Below, piece after piece: positions 41,139 to 49,984 of a DNA stretch of 64,000 nt; the first letter of the stretch is position 1; every line of letters starts with the position of its first letter. Source of the stretch: Pseudomonas moraviensis (lineage in GTDB: Bacteria; Pseudomonadota; Gammaproteobacteria; Pseudomonadales; Pseudomonadaceae); NCBI RefSeq assembly GCF_900105805.1, contig NZ_LT629788.1:5564501-5628500 (forward strand). Direction: 5' to 3'. The notes beneath the pieces were generated by a model. The model had not been told where the DNA came from. It worked only from the letters and a program-made list of their open reading frames with translations, and made no database searches. The position numbers were made by a program, and so were the translations under genes.

Positions 41139-41813
41139 ATGGATACGGCCTATACGGCAATTGTTGTTGGTACGGCAATTTTGCTGGTGCCTGAAACAGA
41201 AGAAATGTTGGCTTGTGACAACGTCATCAACAGTGTGCTGTACGCACAATTGGTCGCCAATAAATCGGTGGAAAAACAACCCGGATCCCAATGGTATGAG
41301 TGTTATACAGAAGTCCTGGACAACTTCTGGGTGCGCCAGACGAGGGCGCGTGAGGACAGGAATGTGTTGTCTGGGAATATGGAGTCAGTCATCGATTGGG
41401 TAGTCGATTGCATCGGTAAGGCCGATCCAGATCGAGTGCCTGCGATTGCAGCCATGCTGGATCAATGTGCGAATCTGCCGGCGGAGCATCCGGCCATCCA
41501 CCTGCTTCGTACGCATATGCAAAAGATCTCTGATGCAACGGCAATGCCTGTGCAGTTGCTGGTGATCGTGGCGCACTCCCCGACGCATCTCACCAGCGTA
41601 TTCGTGACGTTGAGAACGCATCAAGCGCTTCCTGTGAATCCGTTGGCCCATGCCTATCAGGCAGAGGAGGTTCAAGGTCCTGTCACGCTGCGGTTTGCCC
41701 GATCAACGCTGTCGCAAGGTCTGTATGAGATGGTCGCCAGCGAAATAGCGCTGAAGATTCAAGATCGCATTGCGGCCAACGTGGCGGCGCTGTCCCTGGA
41801 GCATGAGCAATGA
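41139..41813 (+). CDS. Unknown protein, second tandem paralogue
   Basis: 224 residues. It starts almost directly with the shared block: VVGTAILLVPE at 9-19, NSVLYAQLVANK at 31-42, and GSQWYECYTEVLDN (W52-Y53), at spacings nearly identical to the first protein. It therefore lacks the first ~40 residues of its neighbour. A variable middle (DWVVDCIGKADPDRVPAIAA) and a C-terminal half with LLVIVAHSPTHLTSVFVTLR follow, ending in a helix (YEMVASEIALKIQDRIAAN). GGGGA lies nine bases before the ATG. The stop overlaps the third gene as ATGA. Function unknown; no membrane segment or signal peptide. Confidence 0.78.
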   Translation: MDTAYTAIVVGTAILLVPETEEMLACDNVINSVLYAQLVANKSVEKQPGSQWYECYTEVLDNFWVRQTRAREDRNVLSGNMESVIDWVVDCIGKADPDRVPAIAAMLDQCANLPAEHPAIHLLRTHMQKISDATAMPVQLLVIVAHSPTHLTSVFVTLRTHQALPVNPLAHAYQAEEVQGPVTLRFARSTLSQGLYEMVASEIALKIQDRIAANVAALSLEHEQ

Positions 41814-42451
41814 CCGAGCTCTTCGCACCACCCGCTGCGGTCGTGGGCGGCAGCGTCGTGTCGTTCGCCAGCGGTCTGCCCGCATCCCACCGGGAAGACG
41901 TCTACATGAGCACGGCGTTCGCGCAAAACGCAACGCGCGCAGCATTCGAAGCAGGATTGTCCGGCGAATGGTTCGAGTACTACTGCAACCAGTTGAGATT
42001 TCTGGGATGGGACGTACCCCGTCCGCAAGCCTTCGTGCCTGAGCAGGGCGGTGTGATGGCCGGGCAGGCGATCAACCGCATTTCCACGCGCCTGGGCGCC
42101 GATTTCGCCTGGCCGATGAGCCGCGCCCTCAAGCAAATGGAGAGGAATGCATCTGCGAGCGAACTGTTCGACTCAACCGTACTGCGGGCGCAGGGCAGTA
42201 TTTTTCAGTTGATTCCCTGCGTCATGAATGGCCCGAACAGGGTCGATATGGGTGTCTATCATCGGCAGTTCAAGCTTGAACGAAAGGCCACCGGGTTCCT
42301 GTTTCTCGATGATCAATCACTCATCAGTAACAGCCTCGAACAGATGGCACTGATCAGCTTCAATACGCTTCACTACGGTACGTTTCGCGAGAAGGTGAAA
42401 AAGTCGGTGCTCACCCAGTCACTGAAATATTTGAGCGAGCTTGAACTCTGA
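41810..42451 (+). CDS. Unknown protein, third tandem paralogue
   Basis: 213 residues, translationally coupled to the second gene by a four-base overlap. The shared block is recognisable but most diverged: VVGGSVVSFASG at 11-22, AFAQNATRAAF, SGEWFEYYCNQL (W54-F55), LGW. The C-terminal half (IFQLIPCVMNGPNRVDMG, VYHRQFKLERKATGFLFL) parallels the beta-rich half of the other two. Stop is only four bases from the stop of retS on the other strand, with no terminator visible between them. Function unknown. Confidence 0.78.
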   Translation: MTELFAPPAAVVGGSVVSFASGLPASHREDVYMSTAFAQNATRAAFEAGLSGEWFEYYCNQLRFLGWDVPRPQAFVPEQGGVMAGQAINRISTRLGADFAWPMSRALKQMERNASASELFDSTVLRAQGSIFQLIPCVMNGPNRVDMGVYHRQFKLERKATGFLFLDDQSLISNSLEQMALISFNTLHYGTFREKVKKSVLTQSLKYLSELEL

Positions 42452-42455
42452 TCGC

Positions 42456-45230
42456 TCAGTACGTGGAAGCCGTACGGTTCTGCTGATCACGCTGTGCCAC
42501 CCAGTGCTCGATCAACTCGCGCAACTGCGACAGCTCGACCGGTTTGGACATGTGCCCGTCCATGCCTGCCTGACGGGCGCGTTCTTTGTGTTCGGCAAGA
42601 ATGTGCGCGGTGAGGGCCACGATCGGTGTGCGGATCCGCTGATTGCTCACTTCCCAGGCGCGCAGTTGCTGAGTGGCGGAGAAACCATCGAGGATCGGCA
42701 TCTCACAGTCCATCAGCACCAGGTCATAACGCTGGGCCTTCATCGCCTGCAGCGCTTCTTCGCCATTGCTCGCGGTGTCCGGCTGCAGGTTGAGCTTGCC
42801 GAGCATGCCGCGAATCACTTTGGTCGAAATGGTGTTGTCTTCGGCGACAAGGATACGGAAGTCGCTCGGCACTTTCGCAGCAGCGGCCGCCGTAACCACT
42901 TGCGGCTGGAACACCACCTGGCCCTTGTTGCGCTGATTGAGTTCGTCCGCCAACGTAGTCTTGAGCGTATAGCCGGCCACCGGCTTGGCCAGAATCCGTT
43001 TGATCCCCGAATTGCGCGCAATGATCTTGCTCGGCGCGTTGCTGATCCCGGTGAGCATGATCAGCAGAATGTCGTGGTTCAGGCTCGGGTCTTCCTTGAT
43101 CTTCGCCGCCAGTTGCATCCCGGTCATGCCCGGCATGTTCTGGTCGAGCAGCACCACATCGAAGTAATCGCGCAGGTGCGCCTTGGTGCGCAGCAGCGCC
43201 AGCGCTTCCTTGCCCGAAGGCACGGCGCTGACGTTCAGGCCCCAGGCGCTGCACTGCTGCACCAGCACTTTGCGACAGGTGTCGTTGTCGTCGACCACCA
43301 GCACCCGCGCGCCTTGCAGCGGGCTGTCCAGATCGGAGGTCGGATGCTCGAGGCGATCCGGGTCCAGTGGCAGCGTCAGCCATAAGGTGCTGCCCTGGGT
43401 GGCGCCGCTCTTGATGCCGAACTCGCCGTGCATCAGACGAATCAGTTGCCGCGCAATCACCAGCCCCAGATTACCGCCGAGGCGATTGGCCGAGAGGAAG
43501 TGTTTGCTGTGCAACTCGGCGTGCAGCAGTGCATCGCGTTCTTCCGGCTCCATCGGCACGCCGCTGTCCTGCACGGCGATGCGCAGGCGCGGTTTGCTGC
43601 TGCGCTCGTCGAGGGCGACGACGATCAACACTTCGCCTTCTTCGGTTTTCTTCAGGGCGTTTTCCAGCAGGCTCAGCAAGGTCTGGCGCAGGCGTGTTGG
43701 ATCGCCGCTGATCACCCGTGGCACTTGCGGCTGGATGAAGCTGATCAGTTCGACATTCTGTTGCTCGGCCTTGGCCCGGTAGATGCTCAGGCAATCGTCG
43801 ATCAGCGCGTTGAGGTCGAACTGCACGTCGTCGAGTTCGATCTGCCCGGATTCGAGCTTGGAGATGTCGAGGATCTCGTTGATCAGCGTCAGCAGTTCGT
43901 TGCCGGCGCTGTGGATGGTTTGCACGTAATCACGCTGCTTGACCGACAGCGGCGTGCCCAGCAGCAACTCGGTCATGCCCAGTACCCCGTTCATGGGGGT
44001 GCGGATTTCGTGGCTGATCTTGGCGAGGAATTCGGCTTTGGCGTTGATCTCGGCATTGCTCGCCGCCAGGTCGCGGCTGATGCTGAAGCGGCTTTCGGTG
44101 ATGCTGCGCTGTCGCTCGCCCAGGGCGATGCTCATCAGCAGGCCGCTGATGCAGATGAACACCATCAGCGTCATGATCAGGCCTTGCGGCGTGACCAGGG
44201 TCAGCCCCAGCAGCGCCGGCAGGATGACCAGCGTGCCGATGTTGAACACGACCATGGCGGCAACGAACAGGCGTGCCGGGCGGTAGCCCTTTTGCCAGTG
44301 ATAGAAGCCCACCAGCAACATGCTCAGGCCGGCCAGCGCCACCAGCGCGTAGGTGATGATGTTCAGCGGCAAGGTGTTGACGAACAGCAGCAACAGGCTG
44401 CACGTGACGATCAACAGAATGTCGCCCCACAGCAGTTTGTTCAGCGGGTGCTGGCCCAGTGGCGCGAAGAAGCGCAGGGCATACATCAATCCGGCCGGGG
44501 CGGTCAGCAACAGGGCCAGATAAGCCCCCGGCGTCTGGATCGCATGCCAGTTCGGCAGCCAGGGCCCGGCGAGGTTGAGCAACAGGAACAGACTCAGCCC
44601 GAGCAGGCCTTCACAGATCGCCAGCCACAGACTGCTGCGCGAGCGCGAGTAGGCGTAGCGCACCAGATTGTGCAGCAGGAGCATGGCGAGGCAGCCGAAC
44701 AGCAGGCCGAAAATCAGCGTCTGCTTCTGATCGGCCGCGCCTTCCACCGCCGCCTGCAGGGTGATGTGCGGGCGCAATTGATGGTCGGAGACCATGCGTA
44801 CGTAGATGTCCAGCGGCTTGTCGGCCTGGGGCAGGGGCAGCATGAAATCGCTGCTCGGCAAGGGACGTTCGGCCTGTGGCCGTGCGGTGCCGGTGTTGCG
44901 TTGCTCGATCAGCCGGTCGCCGTCGAGCACGTAGAGATTGAGCTGTGACAGATCGGGGGCAAAGATGCGCAGCACTTGTTCGTGCTTGCCCGGCGCCAGT
45001 TTGAAGCGCAGCCACAGGGCGCCCTCGGGCTCGGCCGCGGTAAGGTGGTCAAGGTCGGTGGGGCTGAATTGATTGGTGTAGCGAGCGGAGCGGATGTCGC
45101 TCAGTTGCAGGATGCCCTGATCGTCAAGCAATACCGACCAGCCACTGCCTTGCGCGGCCTGGGCCGGGAGCATGCAGAGCAAGGTCATCAGCGTGACGGT
45201 GAAGCTTATGGCAATCCTGAGCCAGCGCAC
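42456..45230 (-). CDS. retS: Hybrid sensor kinase RetS
   Basis: 924 residues from a GTG with AAGGGA seven bases upstream, placing the signal sequence (LRIAISFTVTLMTLLCMLP) at the N-terminus; a frame 25 codons longer exists but lacks this. Order: periplasmic 7TMR-DISMED2 domain (~30-165), seven-helix 7TMR-DISM region (~180-375), HisKA with FLAKISHEIRTPMNG, HATPase (LLENALKKTEEG, QDSGVPMEPEE), then two receiver domains (VLVVDDND ... LLDQNMPG and ILVAEDNT ... LMDCEMPI). In P. aeruginosa RetS binds and blocks GacS, favouring acute-virulence traits over biofilm. The name rests on this architecture plus the retS-purD-purH-fis-dusB-prmA order shared with PAO1. The N box is unusual, as in RetS. Confidence 0.92.
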   Translation of the reverse strand: MRWLRIAISFTVTLMTLLCMLPAQAAQGSGWSVLLDDQGILQLSDIRSARYTNQFSPTDLDHLTAAEPEGALWLRFKLAPGKHEQVLRIFAPDLSQLNLYVLDGDRLIEQRNTGTARPQAERPLPSSDFMLPLPQADKPLDIYVRMVSDHQLRPHITLQAAVEGAADQKQTLIFGLLFGCLAMLLLHNLVRYAYSRSRSSLWLAICEGLLGLSLFLLLNLAGPWLPNWHAIQTPGAYLALLLTAPAGLMYALRFFAPLGQHPLNKLLWGDILLIVTCSLLLLFVNTLPLNIITYALVALAGLSMLLVGFYHWQKGYRPARLFVAAMVVFNIGTLVILPALLGLTLVTPQGLIMTLMVFICISGLLMSIALGERQRSITESRFSISRDLAASNAEINAKAEFLAKISHEIRTPMNGVLGMTELLLGTPLSVKQRDYVQTIHSAGNELLTLINEILDISKLESGQIELDDVQFDLNALIDDCLSIYRAKAEQQNVELISFIQPQVPRVISGDPTRLRQTLLSLLENALKKTEEGEVLIVVALDERSSKPRLRIAVQDSGVPMEPEERDALLHAELHSKHFLSANRLGGNLGLVIARQLIRLMHGEFGIKSGATQGSTLWLTLPLDPDRLEHPTSDLDSPLQGARVLVVDDNDTCRKVLVQQCSAWGLNVSAVPSGKEALALLRTKAHLRDYFDVVLLDQNMPGMTGMQLAAKIKEDPSLNHDILLIMLTGISNAPSKIIARNSGIKRILAKPVAGYTLKTTLADELNQRNKGQVVFQPQVVTAAAAAKVPSDFRILVAEDNTISTKVIRGMLGKLNLQPDTASNGEEALQAMKAQRYDLVLMDCEMPILDGFSATQQLRAWEVSNQRIRTPIVALTAHILAEHKERARQAGMDGHMSKPVELSQLRELIEHWVAQRDQQNRTASTY

Positions 45231-45329
45231 GGCGAAATCCCTTCGTAGGTTGATGCCAGAATATAACGATGCGCGACGACCGAACAGCCCGGCGAGAAAT
45301 GGCATCCCGCGCCGGGCCTGATGGATCGC

Positions 45330-46625
45330 TTATTCCTGGATTTCGCCGCGTTCACGGGCAATGGCGCGGTAGCCAATGTCCTTGCGGTAGAAGCAGCCTT
45401 CCCAGTCGATGGCAGCGGCAAGCTGGTAGGCCTGCTGCTGAGCTTCACCGACGGTGGCGCCCATGGCCGTGGCGCAAAGCACGCGACCACCGGCGGTAAC
45501 CACCTGACCGTCCTTCAATGCGGTGCCGGCGTGGAAGACTTTGCCTTCCAGACCTGCCGCTGCATCCAGACCCTTGATCGCTGCGCCTTTGGCGTAGTCG
45601 CCCGGATAGCCGCCAGCAGCCAGAACGATGCCAACGCTCGGACGCGGATCCCACTGCGCTTCAACCTTGTCCAGCGCTTGCGCCAGCGCGGCTTCGACCA
45701 GCAGCACCAGGCTCGATTGCAGACGCAGCATCACCGGTTGGGTTTCCGGATCGCCGAAGCGGCAGTTGAACTCGATGACCTTTGGATTACCGGCCTTGTC
45801 GATCATCAGACCGGCATAGAGGAAACCAGTGTAGACGTTGCCTTCGTCGGCCATGCCGCGCACGGTCGGCCAGATCACCTGATCCATCACGCGCTGATGC
45901 ACGTCGGCGGTGACCACCGGGGCAGGGGAGTAGGCACCCATGCCACCGGTGTTCGGGCCGCTGTCGCCATCGCCGACACGTTTGTGGTCCTGGCTGGTGG
46001 CCATCGGCAGGACATTCTTGCCGTCGACCATGACGATGAACGAAGCTTCTTCGCCGTCGAGGAATTCTTCGATCACTACGCGCGAACCGGCGTCGCCAAA
46101 CGAGTTGCCGGCGAGCATGTCACGCACGGCGTCTTCGGCTTCGGCCAGGGTCATGGCAACGATCACGCCTTTGCCGGCAGCGAGGCCATCGGCCTTGATC
46201 ACGATCGGCGCGCCTTTCTCACGCAGATAAGCCAGGGCCGGCTCGATCTCGGTGAAGTTCTGGTAATCGGCGGTCGGAATCTTGTGGCGGGCGAGGAAAT
46301 CCTTGGTGAAGGCTTTCGAACCTTCCAGTTGCGCAGCGCCGGCGGTCGGACCAAAGCAGTCCAGGCCACGGGAGCGGAACAGATCGACCACGCCAGCCAC
46401 CAGCGGCACTTCCGGGCCAACGATGGTCAACGAAACGTTCTTTTCAGCGAAATCGGCCAGTTGCTCAAGGGCCAATACGTCGATAGCGACGTTTTCGCAC
46501 TTGGCTTCAATGGCGGTGCCAGCGTTGCCTGGCGCGACAAAGACTTTCTGCACACGCGGATCCTGAGCCACTTTCCAGGCCAGGGCGTGTTCACGGCCAC
46601 CGCTGCCAATGATCAAAACATTCAT
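45330..46625 (-). CDS. purD: Phosphoribosylamine-glycine ligase
   Basis: 431 residues. ATP-grasp enzyme joining phosphoribosylamine and glycine in de novo purine synthesis. The N-terminal IIGSGGREHALAWKVAQ, GPEVPLVAGVVD, ADGLAAGKGVIVAMT, and EFNCRFGDPETQPVM are all in place. It lies between purH (upstream, across a REP pair) and retS. Confidence 0.97.
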   Translation of the reverse strand: MNVLIIGSGGREHALAWKVAQDPRVQKVFVAPGNAGTAIEAKCENVAIDVLALEQLADFAEKNVSLTIVGPEVPLVAGVVDLFRSRGLDCFGPTAGAAQLEGSKAFTKDFLARHKIPTADYQNFTEIEPALAYLREKGAPIVIKADGLAAGKGVIVAMTLAEAEDAVRDMLAGNSFGDAGSRVVIEEFLDGEEASFIVMVDGKNVLPMATSQDHKRVGDGDSGPNTGGMGAYSPAPVVTADVHQRVMDQVIWPTVRGMADEGNVYTGFLYAGLMIDKAGNPKVIEFNCRFGDPETQPVMLRLQSSLVLLVEAALAQALDKVEAQWDPRPSVGIVLAAGGYPGDYAKGAAIKGLDAAAGLEGKVFHAGTALKDGQVVTAGGRVLCATAMGATVGEAQQQAYQLAAAIDWEGCFYRKDIGYRAIARERGEIQE

Positions 46626-46679
46626 TTCAAAAACCTCGGATGACGCTAATTCTGTTGAGCGCCGCAGGGACGCTTTTCT

Positions 46680-46768
46680 GTAGGAGTGAGCCTGCTCGCG
46701 ATTGCGGTGTGTCAGTCACTGCAGCTTTGACTGACCAATGGCTATCGCGAGCAGGCTCACTCCTACAG
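46680..46768. repeat. REP inverted pair, GTAGGAGTGAGCCTGCTCGCG type
   Basis: GTAGGAGTGAGCCTGCTCGC and its inverted copy GCGAGCAGGCTCACTCCTAC flank about 40 bases between purH and purD. Same family as 8294-8383. Confidence 0.92.
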
Positions 46769-46780
46769 TGGATCGTGTGA

Positions 46781-48388
46781 TTAGTGACGGAAGTGGCGCA
46801 TGCCGGTAAATACCATTGCGATACCGGCTTCGTCGGCAGCGGCAATCACCTCAGCATCACGCATCGAGCCGCCCGGCTGGATCACCGCGGTGATGCCGAC
46901 CTTGGCCGCGTTGTCGAGGCCGTCGCGGAACGGGAAGAATGCGTCCGAGGCCATGACCGAACCGGCAACCTGCAAGCCAGCGTGCTCAGCCTTGATTGCG
47001 GCGATGCGTGCCGAGTTGACGCGGCTCATCTGGCCGGCGCCGACGCCGATGGTCTGACGGTTCTTGGCGTAGACGATGGCGTTGGATTTGACGTACTTGG
47101 CGACTTTCCAGGCGAAGATCAGGTCGTGGATTTCCTGTTCGGTCGGTGCGCGTTTGGTCACCACTTTCAGGTCATCGGCACTGATCATGCCGATGTCGCG
47201 GCTCTGCACCAGCAGGCCACCGTTGACGCGCTTGTAATCCCAGGCAGCGGCGCGCTCAGCCGACCACTCACCACAGGCCAGCAGGCGTACGTTGGCTTTC
47301 GCGGCGACGATGGCACGGGCTTCTTCGCTAACCGATGGCGCGATGATCACTTCAACGAACTGACGCTCGACGATCGCCTTGGCGGTCTCGGCATCGAGTT
47401 CACGGTTGAAGGCGATGATGCCGCCGAACGCCGATTCGGTGTCGGTGGCGTAGGCCAGTTCGTAGGCCTGACGGATGCCGCCTTCGGCGTCCGGGCTGAC
47501 TGCCACGCCGCACGGGTTGGCGTGCTTGACGATCACGCAGGCTGGCTTGACGAAGCTCTTTACGCATTCCAGCGCAGCGTCGGTGTCGGCAACGTTGTTG
47601 TACGACAGTTCCTTGCCTTGCAACTGGGTGGCGGTGGCGATGCCGACTTCGGCAGGCTTGGCTTCAACGTAGAACGCCGCGCTCTGGTGCGGGTTCTCGC
47701 CGTAGCGCATTTCCTGGGCCTTGATGAACTGGCTGTTGAAGGTACGCGGGAATTCGCTGCGACCCTCAGTGCTCAGGGTTTCAGCGGCCTGGTTAACGGT
47801 GCCCATGTAGTTGGCGATCATGCCGTCGTAGGCGGCGGTGTGTTCGAAGGCCTTGAGCATCAGGTCGAAACGCTGAGCGTAGGTCAGGCCGCCAGCCTTG
47901 AGGTTTTCCAGGACGTTGGCGTAATCGCTGGCATTCACCACGATCGCAACGTCTTTATGATTTTTCGCTGCCGAACGGACCATGGTCGGCCCGCCGATGT
48001 CGATGTTCTCGATGGCGGTCGGCAGATCGCAGCCTGGCTTGTTGATGGTTGCTTCGAACGGGTACAGGTTGACCGCCACCAGATCGATCGGCTTGATGCC
48101 GTGCTCGTTCATGATTGCATCGTCAGTACCGCGACGACCGAGGATGCCGCCGTGGATTTTCGGGTGCAGGGTTTTCACCCGACCGTCCATCATCTCGGCG
48201 AAACCGGTGTAATCCGCGACTTCCACTGCGGCAACGCCGTTGTCACGCAGCAGCTTGAACGTTCCGCCGGTGGAGAGGATCTCGACGCCCAGAGCTTCGA
48301 GCTCCTTGGCGAATTCGAGGATCCCGGTCTTGTCGGAAACGCTGATCAAGGCGCGGCGGATCGGCAGGCGGGTAGTCTGGTCGGTCAT
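46781..48388 (-). CDS. purH: Bifunctional AICAR transformylase/IMP cyclohydrolase
   Basis: 535 residues from MTDQTTRLPIRRALISVSDK. The N-terminal ~200 residues are the IMP cyclohydrolase (SVSDKTGILEFAKEL, LHPKIHGGILGRRG). The rest is the AICAR transformylase with RYGENPHQSAAFY, KHANPCGVAV and the C-terminal SDAFFPFRDGLDNAA and GMRHFRH. It catalyses the last two steps to IMP. Confidence 0.97.
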   Translation of the reverse strand: MTDQTTRLPIRRALISVSDKTGILEFAKELEALGVEILSTGGTFKLLRDNGVAAVEVADYTGFAEMMDGRVKTLHPKIHGGILGRRGTDDAIMNEHGIKPIDLVAVNLYPFEATINKPGCDLPTAIENIDIGGPTMVRSAAKNHKDVAIVVNASDYANVLENLKAGGLTYAQRFDLMLKAFEHTAAYDGMIANYMGTVNQAAETLSTEGRSEFPRTFNSQFIKAQEMRYGENPHQSAAFYVEAKPAEVGIATATQLQGKELSYNNVADTDAALECVKSFVKPACVIVKHANPCGVAVSPDAEGGIRQAYELAYATDTESAFGGIIAFNRELDAETAKAIVERQFVEVIIAPSVSEEARAIVAAKANVRLLACGEWSAERAAAWDYKRVNGGLLVQSRDIGMISADDLKVVTKRAPTEQEIHDLIFAWKVAKYVKSNAIVYAKNRQTIGVGAGQMSRVNSARIAAIKAEHAGLQVAGSVMASDAFFPFRDGLDNAAKVGITAVIQPGGSMRDAEVIAAADEAGIAMVFTGMRHFRH

Positions 48389-48420
48389 CTCAATTTCCAT
48401 CAAAAGCAAAGGAAGTCAGC

Positions 48421-48454
48421 AAAAAAGGCGACCGTTTTTTACGCGGGCGCCTTT
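48421..48454 (-). terminator. Intrinsic terminator after fis
   Basis: On the minus strand AAAGGCG pairs with CGCCTTTTTT around a ~20-base spacer, 17 bp after the fis stop. It separates dusB-fis from purH. Confidence 0.75.
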
Positions 48455-48471
48455 CTGGTTTGATTGAATGC

Positions 48472-48792
48472 TTACAGCAGATCGTACTGCTTGAGTTTCT
48501 TGCGCAGCGTGCCGCGGTTCAGTCCCAGCAGCTCACTGGCCTTGGTCTGGTTGCCCTTGACGTAGTTCATCACGCTTTCGAGCAGGGGCGCCTCGACTTC
48601 GGACAGCACCAGGTTGTACACATCCGTGACGGACGCGCCCTCAAGGTGGGCGAAATAATTGTGCAGCGCCTTCTCGACACTCCCGCGAAGGGTCTGGCCT
48701 TCTTCGCTCGGCGTGTTGAGGTGCTGTTTCAAATTCACGTTGTCGCTCACGGGTGTTGTTCCACTCACTAAAGTCTCGGTCATCATCGTCAT
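48472..48792 (-). CDS. fis: DNA-binding protein Fis
   Basis: 106 residues. The C-terminal third is the helix-turn-helix (GNQTKASELLGLNRGTLRKK) that recognises degenerate 15-bp sites, and the beta-hairpin arm region precedes it. Fis is a nucleoid protein that bends DNA and activates stable-RNA promoters in fast growth. The ATG overlaps the dusB stop by four bases, the conserved dusB-fis operon arrangement. Confidence 0.95.
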   Translation of the reverse strand: MTMMTETLVSGTTPVSDNVNLKQHLNTPSEEGQTLRGSVEKALHNYFAHLEGASVTDVYNLVLSEVEAPLLESVMNYVKGNQTKASELLGLNRGTLRKKLKQYDLL

Positions 48793-49799
48793 GCGGCCAC
48801 CCCTTCTTCGTCCCCTGTCAGGCTCTTGTAACGCTCGGCGAAGAACTCCCGAACGTCGGCGCATTGTGCTTCCGTACCATCCAAACGATTGAAACGGGCG
48901 CGAAACTCCCTGGCGCCCGGCAAGGTTGCGAGATACCAGCCCACATGCTTGCGGGCAATGCGCACGCCCATCACGTCGCCATAGAAGGCGTGAAGGGCGG
49001 CCAGATGCTCCAGCAGGATGCGTTCCACTTCGCTCAGTTCCGGCGCGGGCAATTTCTCGCCGGTGCGCAGGAAGTGTTCGATCTCGCGAAAAATCCATGG
49101 CCGCCCTTGAGCGGCACGGCCTATCAGCAGGCCATCGGCACCGGTCGCGTCAAGCACGTATCGGGCCTTTTCCGGCGAATCGATATCGCCATTGGCAAAC
49201 ACCGGGATCGACACGGCCTGCTTGATCGCAGCAATCGTGTCGTACTCGGCTTCCCCTGTGTACAGATCGGCGCGCGTACGGCCGTGCACGGCCAGCGCAG
49301 TGATCCCGGCCTGTTCGGCGATCTTCGCCACGGTCAGGCCGTTCTTGTTCTCGCGATCCCAACCGGTGCGGATCTTCAGGGTGACCGGCACATCAACCGC
49401 GGCCACTACGGCCTGCAGGATCTCGGTCACCAGTGCTTCGTCTTTCAGCAACGCGGAGCCGGCGGCCTTGTTGCAGACCTTCTTCGCCGGACAGCCCATG
49501 TTGATGTCGATAATCTGTGCGCCCAGCTCGACGTTGGCCCGTGCCGCATCAGCCAGCATCTGCGCGTCGCCACCGGCGATCTGCACCGAGCGCGGCTCGG
49601 GATCGCCTTCGTGGATCATGCGCATGCGTGACTTGCGGGTATTCCACAGGCTCATGTCGCTGGTGACCATTTCCGAGACTACAAGCCCTGCGCCCAGACG
49701 CTTGCACAGCTGACGAAAGGGCTGGTCGGTGACGCCCGCCATCGGGGCGAGAATCAAACCGTTCTGCAATGTATATGGGCCGATGCGTACCGCCGACAT
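48789..49799 (-). CDS. dusB: tRNA-dihydrouridine synthase B
   Basis: 336 residues. FMN TIM-barrel enzyme reducing uridine in the tRNA D loop. LILAPMAGVTDQPFRQLCK at the N-terminus, NMGCPAKKVCNKAAGSALL with the catalytic cysteine, TLKIRTGWD, AVHGRTRADLYTGEA and GLLIGRAAQGRPWIF are conserved. It is co-transcribed with fis. Confidence 0.96.
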   Translation of the reverse strand: MSAVRIGPYTLQNGLILAPMAGVTDQPFRQLCKRLGAGLVVSEMVTSDMSLWNTRKSRMRMIHEGDPEPRSVQIAGGDAQMLADAARANVELGAQIIDINMGCPAKKVCNKAAGSALLKDEALVTEILQAVVAAVDVPVTLKIRTGWDRENKNGLTVAKIAEQAGITALAVHGRTRADLYTGEAEYDTIAAIKQAVSIPVFANGDIDSPEKARYVLDATGADGLLIGRAAQGRPWIFREIEHFLRTGEKLPAPELSEVERILLEHLAALHAFYGDVMGVRIARKHVGWYLATLPGAREFRARFNRLDGTEAQCADVREFFAERYKSLTGDEEGVAA

Positions 49800-49984
49800 A
49801 GGACTTCCCTGAAGTGGGGCCGGATCATGAGAGTTCGAAAAAGGGTGGGCATGATACCCGCTCTCGATGACTGGTTAAAGGCTGAATTGAACAAAATCTG
49901 AACAGTTATTCTGTTATTGCCAACGGTTTGGTTGGCCGCGATCCAGTCAGAAAAATGCCGTCAATCGGGAAACGCTGAAGCGGT

